A DNA stretch of 64,000 nucleotides from contig NZ_CP113519.1 of assembly GCF_026723825.1 (NCBI RefSeq), forward strand, positions 5,022,001 through 5,086,000, read 5' to 3'. Every line of letters starts with the position of its first letter. The first letter of the stretch is position 1. The position numbers were made by a program, and so were the translations under genes. This DNA is from Pseudomonas sp. GOM7 (lineage in GTDB: Bacteria > Pseudomonadota > Gammaproteobacteria > Pseudomonadales > Pseudomonadaceae). Shown here piece by piece: positions 47,285 to 56,547 of this stretch. The notes beneath the pieces are model-generated. The model was not told the DNA's origin, searched no databases, and saw only the letters and a list, made by a program, of their open reading frames with translations.

Positions 47285-47338
47285 ACCTCTAAAAACGACC
47301 TGCGCTGCCATCACTGCCTCGCCTGGTTTTTTAGAGGT
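47285..47338. repeat. Hairpin ACCTCTAAAAA...TTTTTAGAGGT between pilI and pilH
   Basis: Perfect 11-bp arms ACCTCTAAAAA (47285-47295) and TTTTTAGAGGT (47328-47338) enclose 32 bp. The end of the element lies 5 bp from the pilH stop. It looks like a small mobile palindrome rather than a terminator, because the cluster continues on both sides. The T tract could still attenuate transcription from pilH into pilI. Confidence 0.7.
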
Positions 47339-47343
47339 ATCCA

Positions 47344-47709
47344 TCAACCGGCCAGTACCGAGTTGAGGGTTTTCAGCAGCGTATCTTCGTCGACCGGCTT
47401 GGTCAGGTAATCCTTGGCGCCCTGGCGCTTGCCCCAAACCTTGTCGGTTTCCTGATCCTTGGTGGTGACGATGATCACCGGGATATGACTGGTTTCGGCA
47501 TCCTTGGTCAGTTGACGAGTCGCCTGGAAACCATTGAGGCCGGGCATGACGATATCCATCAGCACGACGTCGGGTTTCTCCTGGCGGGCCAGGGCCACGC
47601 CGTCAGCACCATTTTCCGCCTTCAGCACCTGATGGCCGTGCTTTTCCAGCATGGCGGTCAGTTTGTACATCTCGGTCGGGGAGTCATCAACTATCAGAAT
47701 TCGAGCCAT
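47344..47709 (-). CDS. pilH: CheY-like response regulator PilH
   Basis: This 121-aa single receiver domain has acidic pocket VDDS (8-9), phospho-acceptor D52 (VVLMDIVMPG) and switch Lys in YLTKPVDE. In P. aeruginosa PilH opposes PilG, linked to PilU retraction or acting as a phosphate sink. The start at 47709 (MARILIVDDS) is preferred over one 4 codons upstream. Confidence 0.94.
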   Translation of the reverse strand: MARILIVDDSPTEMYKLTAMLEKHGHQVLKAENGADGVALARQEKPDVVLMDIVMPGLNGFQATRQLTKDAETSHIPVIIVTTKDQETDKVWGKRQGAKDYLTKPVDEDTLLKTLNSVLAG

Positions 47710-47755
47710 GGTGTTTCCCAATACAGAAGAGGCGTACGACCCGTGGGCCGCGACG

Positions 47756-48163
47756 TCAGGAGGCTTGTTCTACCGGAGTGAAGTCCGGCACATGAGTCTT
47801 GATGGCACCGAGCAGCTCTTCCTTGCTGAAGGGCTTGGTCAGATACTGATCGGAACCCACGATGCGTCCTTTGGCCTTGTCGAACAGACCATCCTTGGAG
47901 GACAGCATGATCACCGGGGTGGATTTGAAAGCACTGTTGTTCTTGATCAGGGCACAGGTCTGATAACCATCGAGACGCGGCATCATGATGTCGACAAAGA
48001 TGATGCTTGGATGGGTGTCGGCGATCTTGGCCAAGGCATCGAAGCCGTCGACCGCAGTGATGACTTCGCAGCCCACCTTCTTCAGCAAGGTTTCCGCAGT
48101 GCGACGAATCGTCTTCGAGTCGTCGATCACCATCACTTTCAAGCCGTCGCAATGCTGTTCCAT
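47756..48163 (-). CDS. pilG: CheY-like response regulator PilG
   Basis: This is the first gene of the Pil-Chp cluster, a 135-aa receiver domain. MVIDDSKTIRRTAE holds the acidic pocket, D58 is in SIIFVDIMMPRLDGY, and the Lys is in YLTKPFSKEE. Phospho-PilG promotes pilus extension and cAMP production in P. aeruginosa. It is divergent from gshB; the 245-bp gap (48164-48408) holds both promoters, and no specific site was identified there. Confidence 0.95.
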   Translation of the reverse strand: MEQHCDGLKVMVIDDSKTIRRTAETLLKKVGCEVITAVDGFDALAKIADTHPSIIFVDIMMPRLDGYQTCALIKNNSAFKSTPVIMLSSKDGLFDKAKGRIVGSDQYLTKPFSKEELLGAIKTHVPDFTPVEQAS

Positions 48164-48408
48164 GTTTGCCCTACCATCGCCTCGGTGAGTCGTTCATTTA
48201 CTTGCTTTCAGTATGCCTGAGGCCCTGTTACCGGAGGGCGTGCGCACCACCGACGGGCCTTTGTAGCACACTCTCCAGATGCAATCTATAAGCCCGCCGG
48301 GGCGCTCAGCACCCTTGACCACCGCCCCGCCTGACGCCACCCTGACAGCCCTTACCCGGCACAATCCACAAGGCTTGCGCCCCTATCTTTCCTGCGGAGA
48401 GTCACCCC

Positions 48409-49365
48409 ATGAGCCTTCGTCTCGGGATCGTCATGGATCCCATCGCGGACATCAGTTTCAAGAAAGACAGCTCGCTGGCCATGCTGCTGGCGGCCCAGGC
48501 TCGCGGCTGGTCGCTGCTCTACATGGAACAACGGGATCTTTACCAGGCCCGCGGCCAAGCCCGAGGCCGCATGCGCCCGCTGAAGGTATTCAACGACGCG
48601 CAGCACTGGTTCGAGCTTGCCGACGAGCAGGACAGCCCCCTTGCCGAACTGGACGTGATCCTGATGCGCAAGGATCCGCCCTTCGATAACGAGTTCGTCT
48701 ACTCCACTTATCTATTGGAACAGGCCGAGCGTGACGGTGTACTGGTGGTCAACCGGCCACAGAGCCTGCGCGACTGCAACGAAAAATTCTTCGCCACCCA
48801 GTTTCCTCAATTCACACCACCGACCCTGGTCAGTCGCCGGGCCGATATTCTGCGCCAGTTTGCCGATGAGCACCGTGACATCATTCTCAAACCCCTGGAT
48901 GGCATGGGCGGATCACAGATATTTCGCCACCGTGCCGGCGACCCCAATCTCTCGGTGATTCTGGAAAGTCTCACTCAGCATGGACAGCAACAGATCATGG
49001 CGCAAGGCTACCTGCCAGCGATCTTGGAGGGCGACAAGCGCATCCTGATGATCGATGGCGAGCCGATCCCCTACTGCCTGGCGCGCATTCCCGCTGCTGG
49101 CGAAACGCGCGGCAACCTGGCTGCAGGCGGCCGCGGCGAAGCTCGCCCACTGACCGAGCGGGACAAGGAGATCGCCGCGGCCGTCGGCCCCACGCTACGG
49201 GAAAAGGGATTGATCTTCGTCGGCCTCGACGTGATCGGTGAGCACCTGACGGAAATCAACGTCACCAGCCCCACCTGCATCCGTGAGATCGATGCGGCCT
49301 TCGATACCCGTATCGGCGAACGCCTGATGGCCTGCATCGCCGAAAAACTTGGCGCAAAAGCTTGA
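48409..49365 (+). CDS. gshB: Glutathione synthetase
   Basis: It joins gamma-glutamylcysteine and glycine with ATP. It is a 318-aa ATP-grasp enzyme. RLGIVMDPIADISFKKDSS at the N-terminus, NRPQSLRDCNEKFFATQF, PLDGMGGSQIFRH and EINVTSPTCIREID are family motifs. The ATG at 48409 follows GCGGAGAG. The gene order gshB beside pilG matches PAO1 PA0407-PA0408. Confidence 0.97.
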   Translation: MSLRLGIVMDPIADISFKKDSSLAMLLAAQARGWSLLYMEQRDLYQARGQARGRMRPLKVFNDAQHWFELADEQDSPLAELDVILMRKDPPFDNEFVYSTYLLEQAERDGVLVVNRPQSLRDCNEKFFATQFPQFTPPTLVSRRADILRQFADEHRDIILKPLDGMGGSQIFRHRAGDPNLSVILESLTQHGQQQIMAQGYLPAILEGDKRILMIDGEPIPYCLARIPAAGETRGNLAAGGRGEARPLTERDKEIAAAVGPTLREKGLIFVGLDVIGEHLTEINVTSPTCIREIDAAFDTRIGERLMACIAEKLGAKA

Positions 49366-49380
49366 CGCAAGTGGCAGCCT

Positions 49381-49409
49381 GGCGCTTCAAGCTTGCAGCC
49401 TGAAGCGCC
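49381..49409. terminator. Hairpin after gshB containing an AAGCTTGCAG core
   Basis: GGCGCTTCA and TGAAGCGCC pair around AGCTTGCAGCC. No T tract follows. The loop sequence belongs to the same GCAAGCT-type family as the elements at 31951 and 50354. Confidence 0.5.
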
Positions 49410-49451
49410 GCGCCGCAGACTGCGCGTCACTCAAAGCAGACCCGATGTGCG

Positions 49452-50348
49452 ATGAACGCAGCAACCCCTACACCCACCGCCAGCTCGACCAAAGTGCGCC
49501 CGGCCGACCGCCTGGGCTTCACCCTGTTCGTCGCGGCAGCGCTGCACATCGCCCTGATTCTCGGGGTCGGCTTTACCCTGGAGCCGCCGCCGCAGATCAG
49601 CAAGACCCTGGAAATCACCCTGTCCACCTTCAAGAGCGAGGACAAGCCCAAGGAGGCGGACTTCCTCGCTCAGGATAACCAGCAGGGTAGCGGCACCCTG
49701 GAACAGGCGGCCGCGCCGAAGACCACCGAACAGGCTCGCTTTCAGGACAGCGAGGTACGCAAGGTCACCCCACCCAGCGCACCGCAGCAACCGGCCAGCA
49801 AGCAGGAAGCGCCGAAGGCGGCCGTTGCCACCCGCGCGCCCCAGCAGCAGAAAACCCCGGTCAAGCGCGAAGAAAGCAAACCCGTGCGCGAAACCAAGCC
49901 GGCGCCGGTCTTCGACTCCGCGCAGCTCTCGGCGGAAATCGCCAGCCTGGAGGCCGAGCTGGCCCAGGAAGTTCAGGCCTACGCCAAGCGCCCGAAGATC
50001 TACCGCCTCAGCGCCGCCTCGACCATGCGCGACAAGGGCGCCTGGTACAAGGACGAGTGGCGCAAGAAGGTCGAACGCATCGGCAATCTCAACTACCCCG
50101 ATGACGCCCGTCGCCAGCGCATCTACGGCAGCCTGCGCCTGCTGGTGTCGATCAACCGCGACGGCAGCCTCTATGAAGTGCAGGTGCTGGAGTCCTCCGG
50201 CCAGGCCGTGCTCGACCAGGCCGCCCAGCGCATCGTGCGCCTGGCCGCGCCCTATGCCCCCTTCACCGGCGACCTGGCCGACATCGACCGCCTGGAGATC
50301 ATCCGCACTTGGCGCTTCGAGCGCGGCGACCGGCTGTCGAGCAATTGA
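49452..50348 (+). CDS. tonB3: TonB-family energy transducer, TonB3-like
   Basis: This 298-aa protein has one N-terminal membrane helix (~19-37, LFVAAALHIALILGVGFTL) and a long Pro/Lys/Glu-rich periplasmic spacer. The C-terminal TonB fold is RIYGSLRLLVSINRDGSLYEV, VLDQAAQRIVRLAAPYAPF. In PAO1 the gene at this place (PA0406, tonB3) is needed for twitching motility, which fits the pil-chp neighbour. It is followed by a GCAAGC-type repeat. Confidence 0.88.
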   Translation: MNAATPTPTASSTKVRPADRLGFTLFVAAALHIALILGVGFTLEPPPQISKTLEITLSTFKSEDKPKEADFLAQDNQQGSGTLEQAAAPKTTEQARFQDSEVRKVTPPSAPQQPASKQEAPKAAVATRAPQQQKTPVKREESKPVRETKPAPVFDSAQLSAEIASLEAELAQEVQAYAKRPKIYRLSAASTMRDKGAWYKDEWRKKVERIGNLNYPDDARRQRIYGSLRLLVSINRDGSLYEVQVLESSGQAVLDQAAQRIVRLAAPYAPFTGDLADIDRLEIIRTWRFERGDRLSSN

Positions 50349-50353
50349 TAGGA

Positions 50354-50456
50354 GCAGCTGCAAGCCGCAAGCTTCAAGCCGCAAGAAAAGCCACCCTCAC
50401 CCACCAGGCTTTTCGCTTTTACTTGCAGCTTGTGGCTTGCAGCTTGCGGCTTCAAA
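50354..50456. repeat. Second GCAAGCT-type inverted heptamer element
   Basis: Left arm: GCAGCT, GCAAGCC, GCAAGCT, TCAAGCC, GCAAG (50354-50385). Right arm: the same type of units inverted (TTGCAGCTTGTGGCTTGCAG and on to 50456). Its loop shares a GCTTTT...TTACTTG stretch with the loop of the element at 31951, so the two are homologous. It ends 9 bp before the algH start, and no clear ribosome site is left between them. Confidence 0.8.
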
Positions 50457-50465
50457 CTACCCGTC

Positions 50466-51035
50466 ATGAAGACTTCAGCCCCCACTTCGCTCAAGCATCA
50501 CTTTCTGATCGCCATGCCGCACATGGCCGATCCGAACTTCGCGCAGACCGTCACCTACCTGGTCGAGCACAACGATCAGGGCGCCATGGGTCTGGTGATC
50601 AACAAGCCCAATGGTCTCAACCTGGCCGACGTTCTGGAGCAATTGCGCCCTGACGAAGAGCCGGCGGCGCTGTGCCACAGCCTGCCGATCTTCGCCGGCG
50701 GCCCGGTGCAGACCGATCGCGGCTTCGTCCTGCATCCGGCTGGCCAGCAGTTTCAGGCCACCCTGGATCTGGGCGAGCTGGGCCTGTCCACCTCGCAGGA
50801 CGTGCTATTCGCCATCGCCGACGGCAATGGCCCGGAGCGTTACCTGATCACCCTCGGCTACGCCGGCTGGGAAGCCGGGCAACTGGAAGCCGAGCTGGCC
50901 GAAAACGCCTGGCTGACCTGCCCGGCCGATAACGCCATCCTCTTCGATCTGCCCTTCGACCAACGCCTGAATGCCGCCGCCGCATGCCTCGGCGTCAACC
51001 TCAGCCTGCTCACCTCGCAGGCCGGGCACGCCTGA
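50466..51035 (+). CDS. algH: UPF0301 (YqgE/AlgH) family protein
   Basis: This 189-aa cytoplasmic protein has [25 protein letters not shown] at the start and [19 protein letters not shown] and [15 protein letters not shown] motifs of the family. Named algH in P. aeruginosa for an effect on alginate; the biochemical role is unknown. It overlaps yqgF by one base (TGATG at 51033-51037), so the two are coupled. The start at 50466 is chosen by family; the open frame upstream is repeat sequence. Confidence 0.93.
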   Translation: MKTSAPTSLKHHFLIAMPHMADPNFAQTVTYLVEHNDQGAMGLVINKPNGLNLADVLEQLRPDEEPAALCHSLPIFAGGPVQTDRGFVLHPAGQQFQATLDLGELGLSTSQDVLFAIADGNGPERYLITLGYAGWEAGQLEAELAENAWLTCPADNAILFDLPFDQRLNAAAACLGVNLSLLTSQAGHA

Positions 51036-51469
51036 TGAGCGACAAGCCACTACGCCTGCTGCTGGGCTTCGATTACGGCACCAAGCAGATCGGCGTCGCT
51101 GTCGGCCAGGTGATCACCGGCCAGGCCCGCGAGCTGTGCACGCTCAAGGCGCAGAACGGGGTGCCGGACTGGAGCCGCGTCGAAGCGCTGATCAAGGAAT
51201 GGCAGCCGGACGCCGTGGTGGTCGGCCTGCCACTGAACATGGACGGCACGCCCAGCGAGATGAGTGCCCGCGCCGAGAAATTCGCCCGTCGCCTCAATGG
51301 CCGCTTCAACCTGCCAGCCTATACCCACGACGAACGCCTGACCACCTTCGAGGCCAAGGGCCAGCGCCTGCGCGAGGGTCAGAGTGGCGGCTACCGCGAG
51401 CGCCCGGTGGATGCCCTGGCCGCGGCGCTGCTGCTGCAAGGCTGGCTCGAGGAACATTGCCCGGGCTGA
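51035..51469 (+). CDS. yqgF: Putative pre-16S rRNA nuclease YqgF (RuvX)
   Basis: This 144-aa RNase H-fold protein has [15 protein letters not shown] (first catalytic Asp), [21 protein letters not shown] and [12 protein letters not shown]. It was annotated as a Holliday junction resolvase, but E. coli work supports processing of the 16S rRNA 5' end. It lies in an algH-yqgF-pyrR-pyrB-pyrC' row with gaps of at most 29 bp. Confidence 0.93.
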   Translation: MSDKPLRLLLGFDYGTKQIGVAVGQVITGQARELCTLKAQNGVPDWSRVEALIKEWQPDAVVVGLPLNMDGTPSEMSARAEKFARRLNGRFNLPAYTHDERLTTFEAKGQRLREGQSGGYRERPVDALAAALLLQGWLEEHCPG

Positions 51470-51498
51470 ACCTGTCGGCCCGCAACGAGGAGTCTGTG

Positions 51499-52002
51499 AT
51501 GCTACCCAACCCCAACGACCTGCTGCCAGCCATGGCCAGCGCGCTGACCCAGCACCTGAACCAGCGCCAGATCGGCGAACCCCGCTTCATCGGCATCCGC
51601 ACTGGCGGCGTCTGGGTCGCCCAGGCCCTGCTGGCCGCACTGGATCGCGATGACGCCCTGGGCATCCTCGACGTGTCGTTCTACCGCGACGATTTCACCC
51701 AGAACGGCCTGCACCCGCAGGTGCAACCGTCCGAGCTGCCGTTCGAGATCGAGGGCCAGCACCTGGTGCTGATCGACGACGTGCTGATGAGCGGCCGTAC
51801 CATCCGCGCCGCGCTGAACGAACTGTTCGATTACGGCCGCCCGGCCAGCGTCACCCTGGTCAGCCTGCTCGACCTCAATGCCCGCGAGCTGCCGATCCGC
51901 CCCGACGTGGTCGGCGCCACCCTGTCGCTGGCGGCCAACGAGCGGGTAAAATTGTCCGGCCCCACGCCGCTGACCCTCGAACTCCAGACGCTCGCCAACT
52001 GA
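51499..52002 (+). CDS. pyrR: Pyrimidine regulatory protein PyrR / uracil phosphoribosyltransferase
   Basis: This 167-aa phosphoribosyltransferase-fold protein has the PRPP loop [18 protein letters not shown]. The ATG at 51499 follows CGAGGAG. In Gram-positives PyrR is an RNA-binding attenuation factor; in Pseudomonas it sits before pyrB and is thought to regulate pyrimidine genes. It is 11 bp upstream of pyrB. Confidence 0.93.
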   Translation: MLPNPNDLLPAMASALTQHLNQRQIGEPRFIGIRTGGVWVAQALLAALDRDDALGILDVSFYRDDFTQNGLHPQVQPSELPFEIEGQHLVLIDDVLMSGRTIRAALNELFDYGRPASVTLVSLLDLNARELPIRPDVVGATLSLAANERVKLSGPTPLTLELQTLAN

Positions 52003-52013
52003 GACTCCCTGCG

Positions 52014-53021
52014 ATGACGCCACTCGCCGCCAAGCGCCCGCTGCAACTGAACGACCAAGGTCAGTTGCGCCACTTCCTCTCACTCGACGGCCTGCCCCGC
52101 GAGCTGTTGACCGAAATCCTCGACACCGCCGACTCCTTCCTCGAAGTCGGCGCGCGGGCAGTGAAGAAGGTCCCACTGCTGCGCGGCAAGACCGTGTGCA
52201 ACGTGTTCTTCGAGAACTCCACGCGCACCCGCACCACCTTCGAGCTGGCCGCCCAGCGCCTGTCGGCCGACGTCATCAGCCTCAACGTTTCCACCAGCTC
52301 CACCAGCAAGGGCGAGACGCTGTTCGACACCCTGCGTAACCTCGAGGCCATGGCCGCCGACATCTTCGTCGTGCGCCATGCCGATTCCGGCGCCGCGCAC
52401 TTCATCGCCGAGCACGTGTGCCCGAACCTGGCGATCATCAACGGTGGCGACGGCCGCCATGCGCACCCGACCCAGGGCATGCTCGACATGCTCACCATCC
52501 GCCGCCACAAGGGCGACTTCGAGAAGCTCTCGGTGGCTATCGTCGGCGACATCCTGCACTCGCGGGTGGCGCGCTCGAACATGCTGGCGCTGAAGACCCT
52601 GGGCTGCCCGGACATTCGCGTGATCGCACCGAAGACCCTGCTACCCATCGGCCTGGAACAAAGCTACGGCGTGCGCGTGTTCAGCGACGCCAACGAAGGC
52701 CTCAAGGACGTCGACGTGGTGATCATGCTGCGCCTGCAGCGCGAGCGCATGCAGGGCGGCCTGCTGCCCAGCGAGGGCGAGTTCTACCGCCTGTTCGGCC
52801 TCACCGAGCAGCGCCTCAAGCTGGCCAAGCCGGATGCCCTGGTGATGCACCCTGGCCCGATCAACCGGGGTGTGGAGATCGAATCGGCAGTGGCCGACGG
52901 CCCGCAGTCGGTGATCCTCAACCAGGTCACCTACGGCATCGCCATCCGCATGGCCGTGCTTTCCATGGCCATGAGCGGGCAGAACGCCCAACGTCAACTC
53001 AATGCCGAGGAGGCCAACTGA
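52014..53021 (+). CDS. pyrB: Aspartate carbamoyltransferase catalytic subunit
   Basis: It makes carbamoyl-aspartate, the first committed pyrimidine step. At 335 aa it carries the carbamoyl phosphate motif [32 protein letters not shown] and [13 protein letters not shown]. Like other pseudomonads it has an N-terminal extension before [10 protein letters not shown]. As recalled for the genus, it works as a dodecamer with the inactive PyrC'. The pyrC' start overlaps its stop by one base (53021). Confidence 0.97.
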   Translation: MTPLAAKRPLQLNDQGQLRHFLSLDGLPRELLTEILDTADSFLEVGARAVKKVPLLRGKTVCNVFFENSTRTRTTFELAAQRLSADVISLNVSTSSTSKGETLFDTLRNLEAMAADIFVVRHADSGAAHFIAEHVCPNLAIINGGDGRHAHPTQGMLDMLTIRRHKGDFEKLSVAIVGDILHSRVARSNMLALKTLGCPDIRVIAPKTLLPIGLEQSYGVRVFSDANEGLKDVDVVIMLRLQRERMQGGLLPSEGEFYRLFGLTEQRLKLAKPDALVMHPGPINRGVEIESAVADGPQSVILNQVTYGIAIRMAVLSMAMSGQNAQRQLNAEEAN

Positions 53022-54292
53022 TGCGTACCGCAATCCTCGGCGCCCGCGTGATCGACCCGGCCAGCGGCCTGGATCGGGTCAGCGACCTCTATATCGATGG
53101 CGGCAAGCTGGTCGCCATCGGCCAGGCACCAGCCGGTTTCGCTGCCGACAAGACCCTCGACGCCCAAGGCCTGATCGCGGCACCCGGCCTGGTCGACCTG
53201 TCCGTGGCCCTGCGCGAACCAGGCTACAGCCGCAAGGGCAGCATCGCCACGGAGACCCTGGCCGCAGCGGCCGGCGGCGTCACCAGCCTGTGCTGCCCGC
53301 CGATCACCAAGCCAGTGCTGGATACCCCCGCAGTGGCCGAGCTGATCCTCGACCGCGCTCGCGAAGCCGGGCACACCAAGGTCTTCCCCATCGGCGCGCT
53401 GAGCAAGGGTCTGGCCGGAGAGCAGCTTGCAGAGCTCGTTGCGCTGCGCGATGCCGGCTGCGTGGCCTTCGGCAACGGCCTGGACAACTTCCGCAGCGCC
53501 CGCACCCTGCGCCGCGCCCTGGAATATGCAGCCACCTTCGATCTGCAGGTGATCTTCCACTCGCAGGACTTTGATCTGGCCGAAGGCGGTCTGGCGCATG
53601 AGGGCCCGACCGCCAGCTTCCTCGGCCTGGCCGGCATTCCAGAAACCGCCGAAACCGTGGCCCTGGCCCGCGACCTGCTGCTGGTGGAACAGAGCGGCGT
53701 GCGCGCGCACTTCAGCCAGATCACCAGCGCTCGTGGCGCCGAGCTGATCGCCAACGCCCAGGCGCGCGGCCTGCCGGTGACCGCCGATGTGGCGCTGTAC
53801 CAGTTGATCCTCACCGATGAGGCGCTGATCGACTTCTCCAGCCTGTACCACGTGCAGCCGCCGCTGCGCTCGCGTGCCGACCGTGACGGTCTGCGCGAAG
53901 CGGTGAAGGCGGGTGTGATCTCGGCCATCGCCAGCCACCACCAACCACACGAGCGCGATGCCAAGCTGGCGCCCTTCGCCGCTACCGAGCCAGGTATCAG
54001 CAGCGTGCAACTGCAACTGCCGCTGGCCATGACTCTGGTGCAGGACGGCCTGCTGGATCTGCCAACCCTGCTGGCACGCCTGTCCAGCGGCCCGGCCGCC
54101 GCGCTGCGCCTGCCGGCAGGCAGCCTGAGCGTCGGCAGCGCAGCCGATATCCTGCTGTTCGATGCGCAGGCCTCCACCGTCGCAGGTGAGCAGTGGTATT
54201 CCAAGGGCAGCAACTGCCCCTTCATTGGCCATTGCCTGCCCGGCGCGGTGCGCTACACCCTGGTCGACGGGCATATCAGCTACCAGGGCTGA
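53021..54292 (+). CDS. pyrC': Inactive dihydroorotase homologue PyrC'
   Basis: This is a 423-aa amidohydrolase-fold subunit. Where active dihydroorotases have D-x-H-x-H-LREPG, this protein reads LVDLSVALREPG, with Ser61 and Ala63 in place of the two metal His, so it cannot bind zinc there. In Pseudomonas such a protein is structural: it holds ATCase in its dodecamer. Overlap with pyrB by one base fits 1:1 synthesis. A true pyrC must be elsewhere. Confidence 0.95.
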   Translation: MRTAILGARVIDPASGLDRVSDLYIDGGKLVAIGQAPAGFAADKTLDAQGLIAAPGLVDLSVALREPGYSRKGSIATETLAAAAGGVTSLCCPPITKPVLDTPAVAELILDRAREAGHTKVFPIGALSKGLAGEQLAELVALRDAGCVAFGNGLDNFRSARTLRRALEYAATFDLQVIFHSQDFDLAEGGLAHEGPTASFLGLAGIPETAETVALARDLLLVEQSGVRAHFSQITSARGAELIANAQARGLPVTADVALYQLILTDEALIDFSSLYHVQPPLRSRADRDGLREAVKAGVISAIASHHQPHERDAKLAPFAATEPGISSVQLQLPLAMTLVQDGLLDLPTLLARLSSGPAAALRLPAGSLSVGSAADILLFDAQASTVAGEQWYSKGSNCPFIGHCLPGAVRYTLVDGHISYQG

Positions 54293-54324
54293 GCCGACGC
54301 AAGCCCACCAGCCGGCGGGCTTGC

Positions 54325-54384
54325 GTAGGGTGCGCTATGCGCACCAGCCTCTAGAGGGTTCTTGGTGCGCACGGCGCACCCTAC
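54325..54384. repeat. Palindromic repeat GTAGGGTGCGC...GCGCACCCTAC
   Basis: A 60-bp intact copy with 11-bp exact inverted ends (54325-54335 and 54374-54384) and an inner pair TGCGCACCA / TGGTGCGCA. It lies in the 288-bp gap between pyrC' and fabY. The remainder (54385-54580) presumably carries the fabY promoter; no specific box was identified. Confidence 0.85.
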
Positions 54385-54580
54385 CCCCGGTTCATAGTCC
54401 CGCCCATCCGCGACACACCCCATTCTCGCCACGACATTGGACGCGAGCGTGACTCGACAGTCATGATCCACGTCAGGTTAGGCAGCCGAAATTTTCCAAA
54501 CGCCACCGCCCTATGACCCCACCCGCGCCCACTGGCGCCGGTTCGGCGTCGCGCTGGCCTTGTTCAGGAGCTCTTGAGTT

Positions 54581-56488
54581 ATGTCGCGCTTACCTGTGAT
54601 CGTGGGTTTTGGGGGTTACAACGCAGCCGGGCGCAGCTCCTTCCACCATGGTTTCCGTCGCACCGTGCAGGAGTCACTGGAACCCCAGGCGCGCCAGGAG
54701 ACCCTGGCCGGGCTGGCGCAAATGATGAAGCTGGTGCGCGTGGTCGATGGCCAGTACCAGGATCAGCACGGCCAGCCGCTGAGCCTGGCCGAGATCGAAA
54801 GCCGCTACGCCAAGGACATTCTCGCCGGCACTCTGGTGCGCCGCATCGAGCAGCAGCACCTGGATCCGGACGCGGCGCACTGGCAGAAAAGCATCGGCGT
54901 CGCCCCCGCCAATGGCGCGAGCCTCAGCTTCGTCACCCTGCGCAAGCAACTGCCCGAGCCACTGCCGGCCAACTGGTCGGTGGAGGAGCTGGAGGGCAAC
55001 GAAGTGCGCGTCACCCTGCACGATAGCTGCGAGTTCAAGGTGGACAGCTACCGCCCACTGGCGGTGAAATCCGCCGGCCAACTGCCCACCGGCTTCGAGC
55101 CGAGCGAGCTGTACAACTCGCGCTTCCATCCGCGCGGCCTGGCCATGACCGTGGTCGGCGTCACCGACGCGCTGCGCTCGGTGGGCATCGACTGGCAGCG
55201 CATCGTCCAGCACGTGGCCCCGGACGAGATCGCCGTGTTCGCCAGTTGCATCATGAGCCAGCTCGACGAGAACGGCTTCGGCGGCATGATGCAGTCGCGC
55301 CTCAAAGGTGGCCGCGTCACCGCCAAGCAACTGGCCCTGGGCCTGAATACCATGCCGGCGGACTTCATCAACGCCTACGTGCTCGGCAGCGTCGGTACCA
55401 CCGGCAGTATCACCGGTGCCTGCGCCAGCTTCCTCTACAACCTGCAGAAAGGCATCGAGCAGATCGCCGCGGGCAAGGCGCGCGTGGTCATCGTCGGCAG
55501 CAGCGAGGCGCCGATCAACCAGGAGTGCATCGAGGGCTACGGCGCCATGGGCGCGCTGGCCACCGAGGAAGGCCTGCGCCAGATCGAAGGCAAGAGCGAG
55601 GTGGACTTCCGCCGCGCCAGCCGCCCGTTCGGCGACAACTGCGGCTTCACCCTGGCCGAAGCCTGCCAGTTCGTGGTGCTGATGGACGACGAACTGGCCC
55701 TGGAACTGGGCGCCGACATCCACGGCGCGGTACCGGACGTGTTCATCAACGCCGATGGGTTCAAGAAGTCCATCTCCGCCCCCGGCCCGGGCAACTACCT
55801 GACCGTGGCCAAGGCCGTGGCCAGCGCCGTGCAATTGCTCGGCCTGGACGCCGTGCGTAACCGCAGCTTCGTTCATGCCCACGGCTCCAGCACCCCGGCC
55901 AACCGCATCACCGAGTCGGAGATTCTCGACCGCGTCGCGGCGGCCTTCGGCATCGAGCAGTGGCCGATCACGGCGGTGAAGGCCTTTGTTGGCCATTCCC
56001 TGGCCACTGCCAGCGGTGACCAAGTGATCGCCGCCCTTGGCGCCTTCAAGTACGGCATCGTGCCCGGCCTGAAAACCATCGATGCCGTCGCCAGTGACGT
56101 CCATCAGGCCCACCTGAGCTTGTCCACCGAGGATCGCAAGCTGGGTGAGCAGGCACTGGACGTGGCCTTCATCAACTCCAAGGGCTTTGGCGGCAACAAC
56201 GCCAGCGCGGTGATCCTCGCACCACATGTGGCCGAGCGCATGCTGTGCAAGCGCCACGGCCAGGCCGCTTTCGACGCCTACCTGGCGCGCCGCGAGGGCA
56301 CCCGTGCCGCCGCCGCCGCTTATGATCAACAGGCGCTGCAGGGCAAGCTGGACATCATCTACAACTTTGGCAACGACATGATCGACGACCAGGCCATCTC
56401 CATCACCACCGAGGAAGTGAAGGTGCCCGGCTTCGAGCAGCCGCTGGTGTTCAAGAAGGATGCGCGTTACAGCGATATGCTCGATTGA
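54581..56488 (+). CDS. fabY: Beta-ketoacyl-ACP synthase FabY
   Basis: This large (635 aa) ketoacyl synthase starts MSRLPVIVGFGGYNAAGRSS. The catalytic triad is visible: Cys281 (TGACASFLYN), His434 (VHAHGSSTPANRITE) and His472 (AFVGHSLATASGDQ). In P. aeruginosa FabY (PA5174) condenses acetyl-CoA with malonyl-ACP to start fatty acid synthesis in place of FabH. Length and start match. It is flanked by cysQ-nudE on the opposite strand, as PA5174-PA5176. Confidence 0.93.
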   Translation: MSRLPVIVGFGGYNAAGRSSFHHGFRRTVQESLEPQARQETLAGLAQMMKLVRVVDGQYQDQHGQPLSLAEIESRYAKDILAGTLVRRIEQQHLDPDAAHWQKSIGVAPANGASLSFVTLRKQLPEPLPANWSVEELEGNEVRVTLHDSCEFKVDSYRPLAVKSAGQLPTGFEPSELYNSRFHPRGLAMTVVGVTDALRSVGIDWQRIVQHVAPDEIAVFASCIMSQLDENGFGGMMQSRLKGGRVTAKQLALGLNTMPADFINAYVLGSVGTTGSITGACASFLYNLQKGIEQIAAGKARVVIVGSSEAPINQECIEGYGAMGALATEEGLRQIEGKSEVDFRRASRPFGDNCGFTLAEACQFVVLMDDELALELGADIHGAVPDVFINADGFKKSISAPGPGNYLTVAKAVASAVQLLGLDAVRNRSFVHAHGSSTPANRITESEILDRVAAAFGIEQWPITAVKAFVGHSLATASGDQVIAALGAFKYGIVPGLKTIDAVASDVHQAHLSLSTEDRKLGEQALDVAFINSKGFGGNNASAVILAPHVAERMLCKRHGQAAFDAYLARREGTRAAAAAYDQQALQGKLDIIYNFGNDMIDDQAISITTEEVKVPGFEQPLVFKKDARYSDMLD

Positions 56489-56547
56489 GCAAAGCGCCGC
56501 GATGCCGAATCCGTAGGATCGAGGGATGCCGCTACCGGCGCTCAGTC

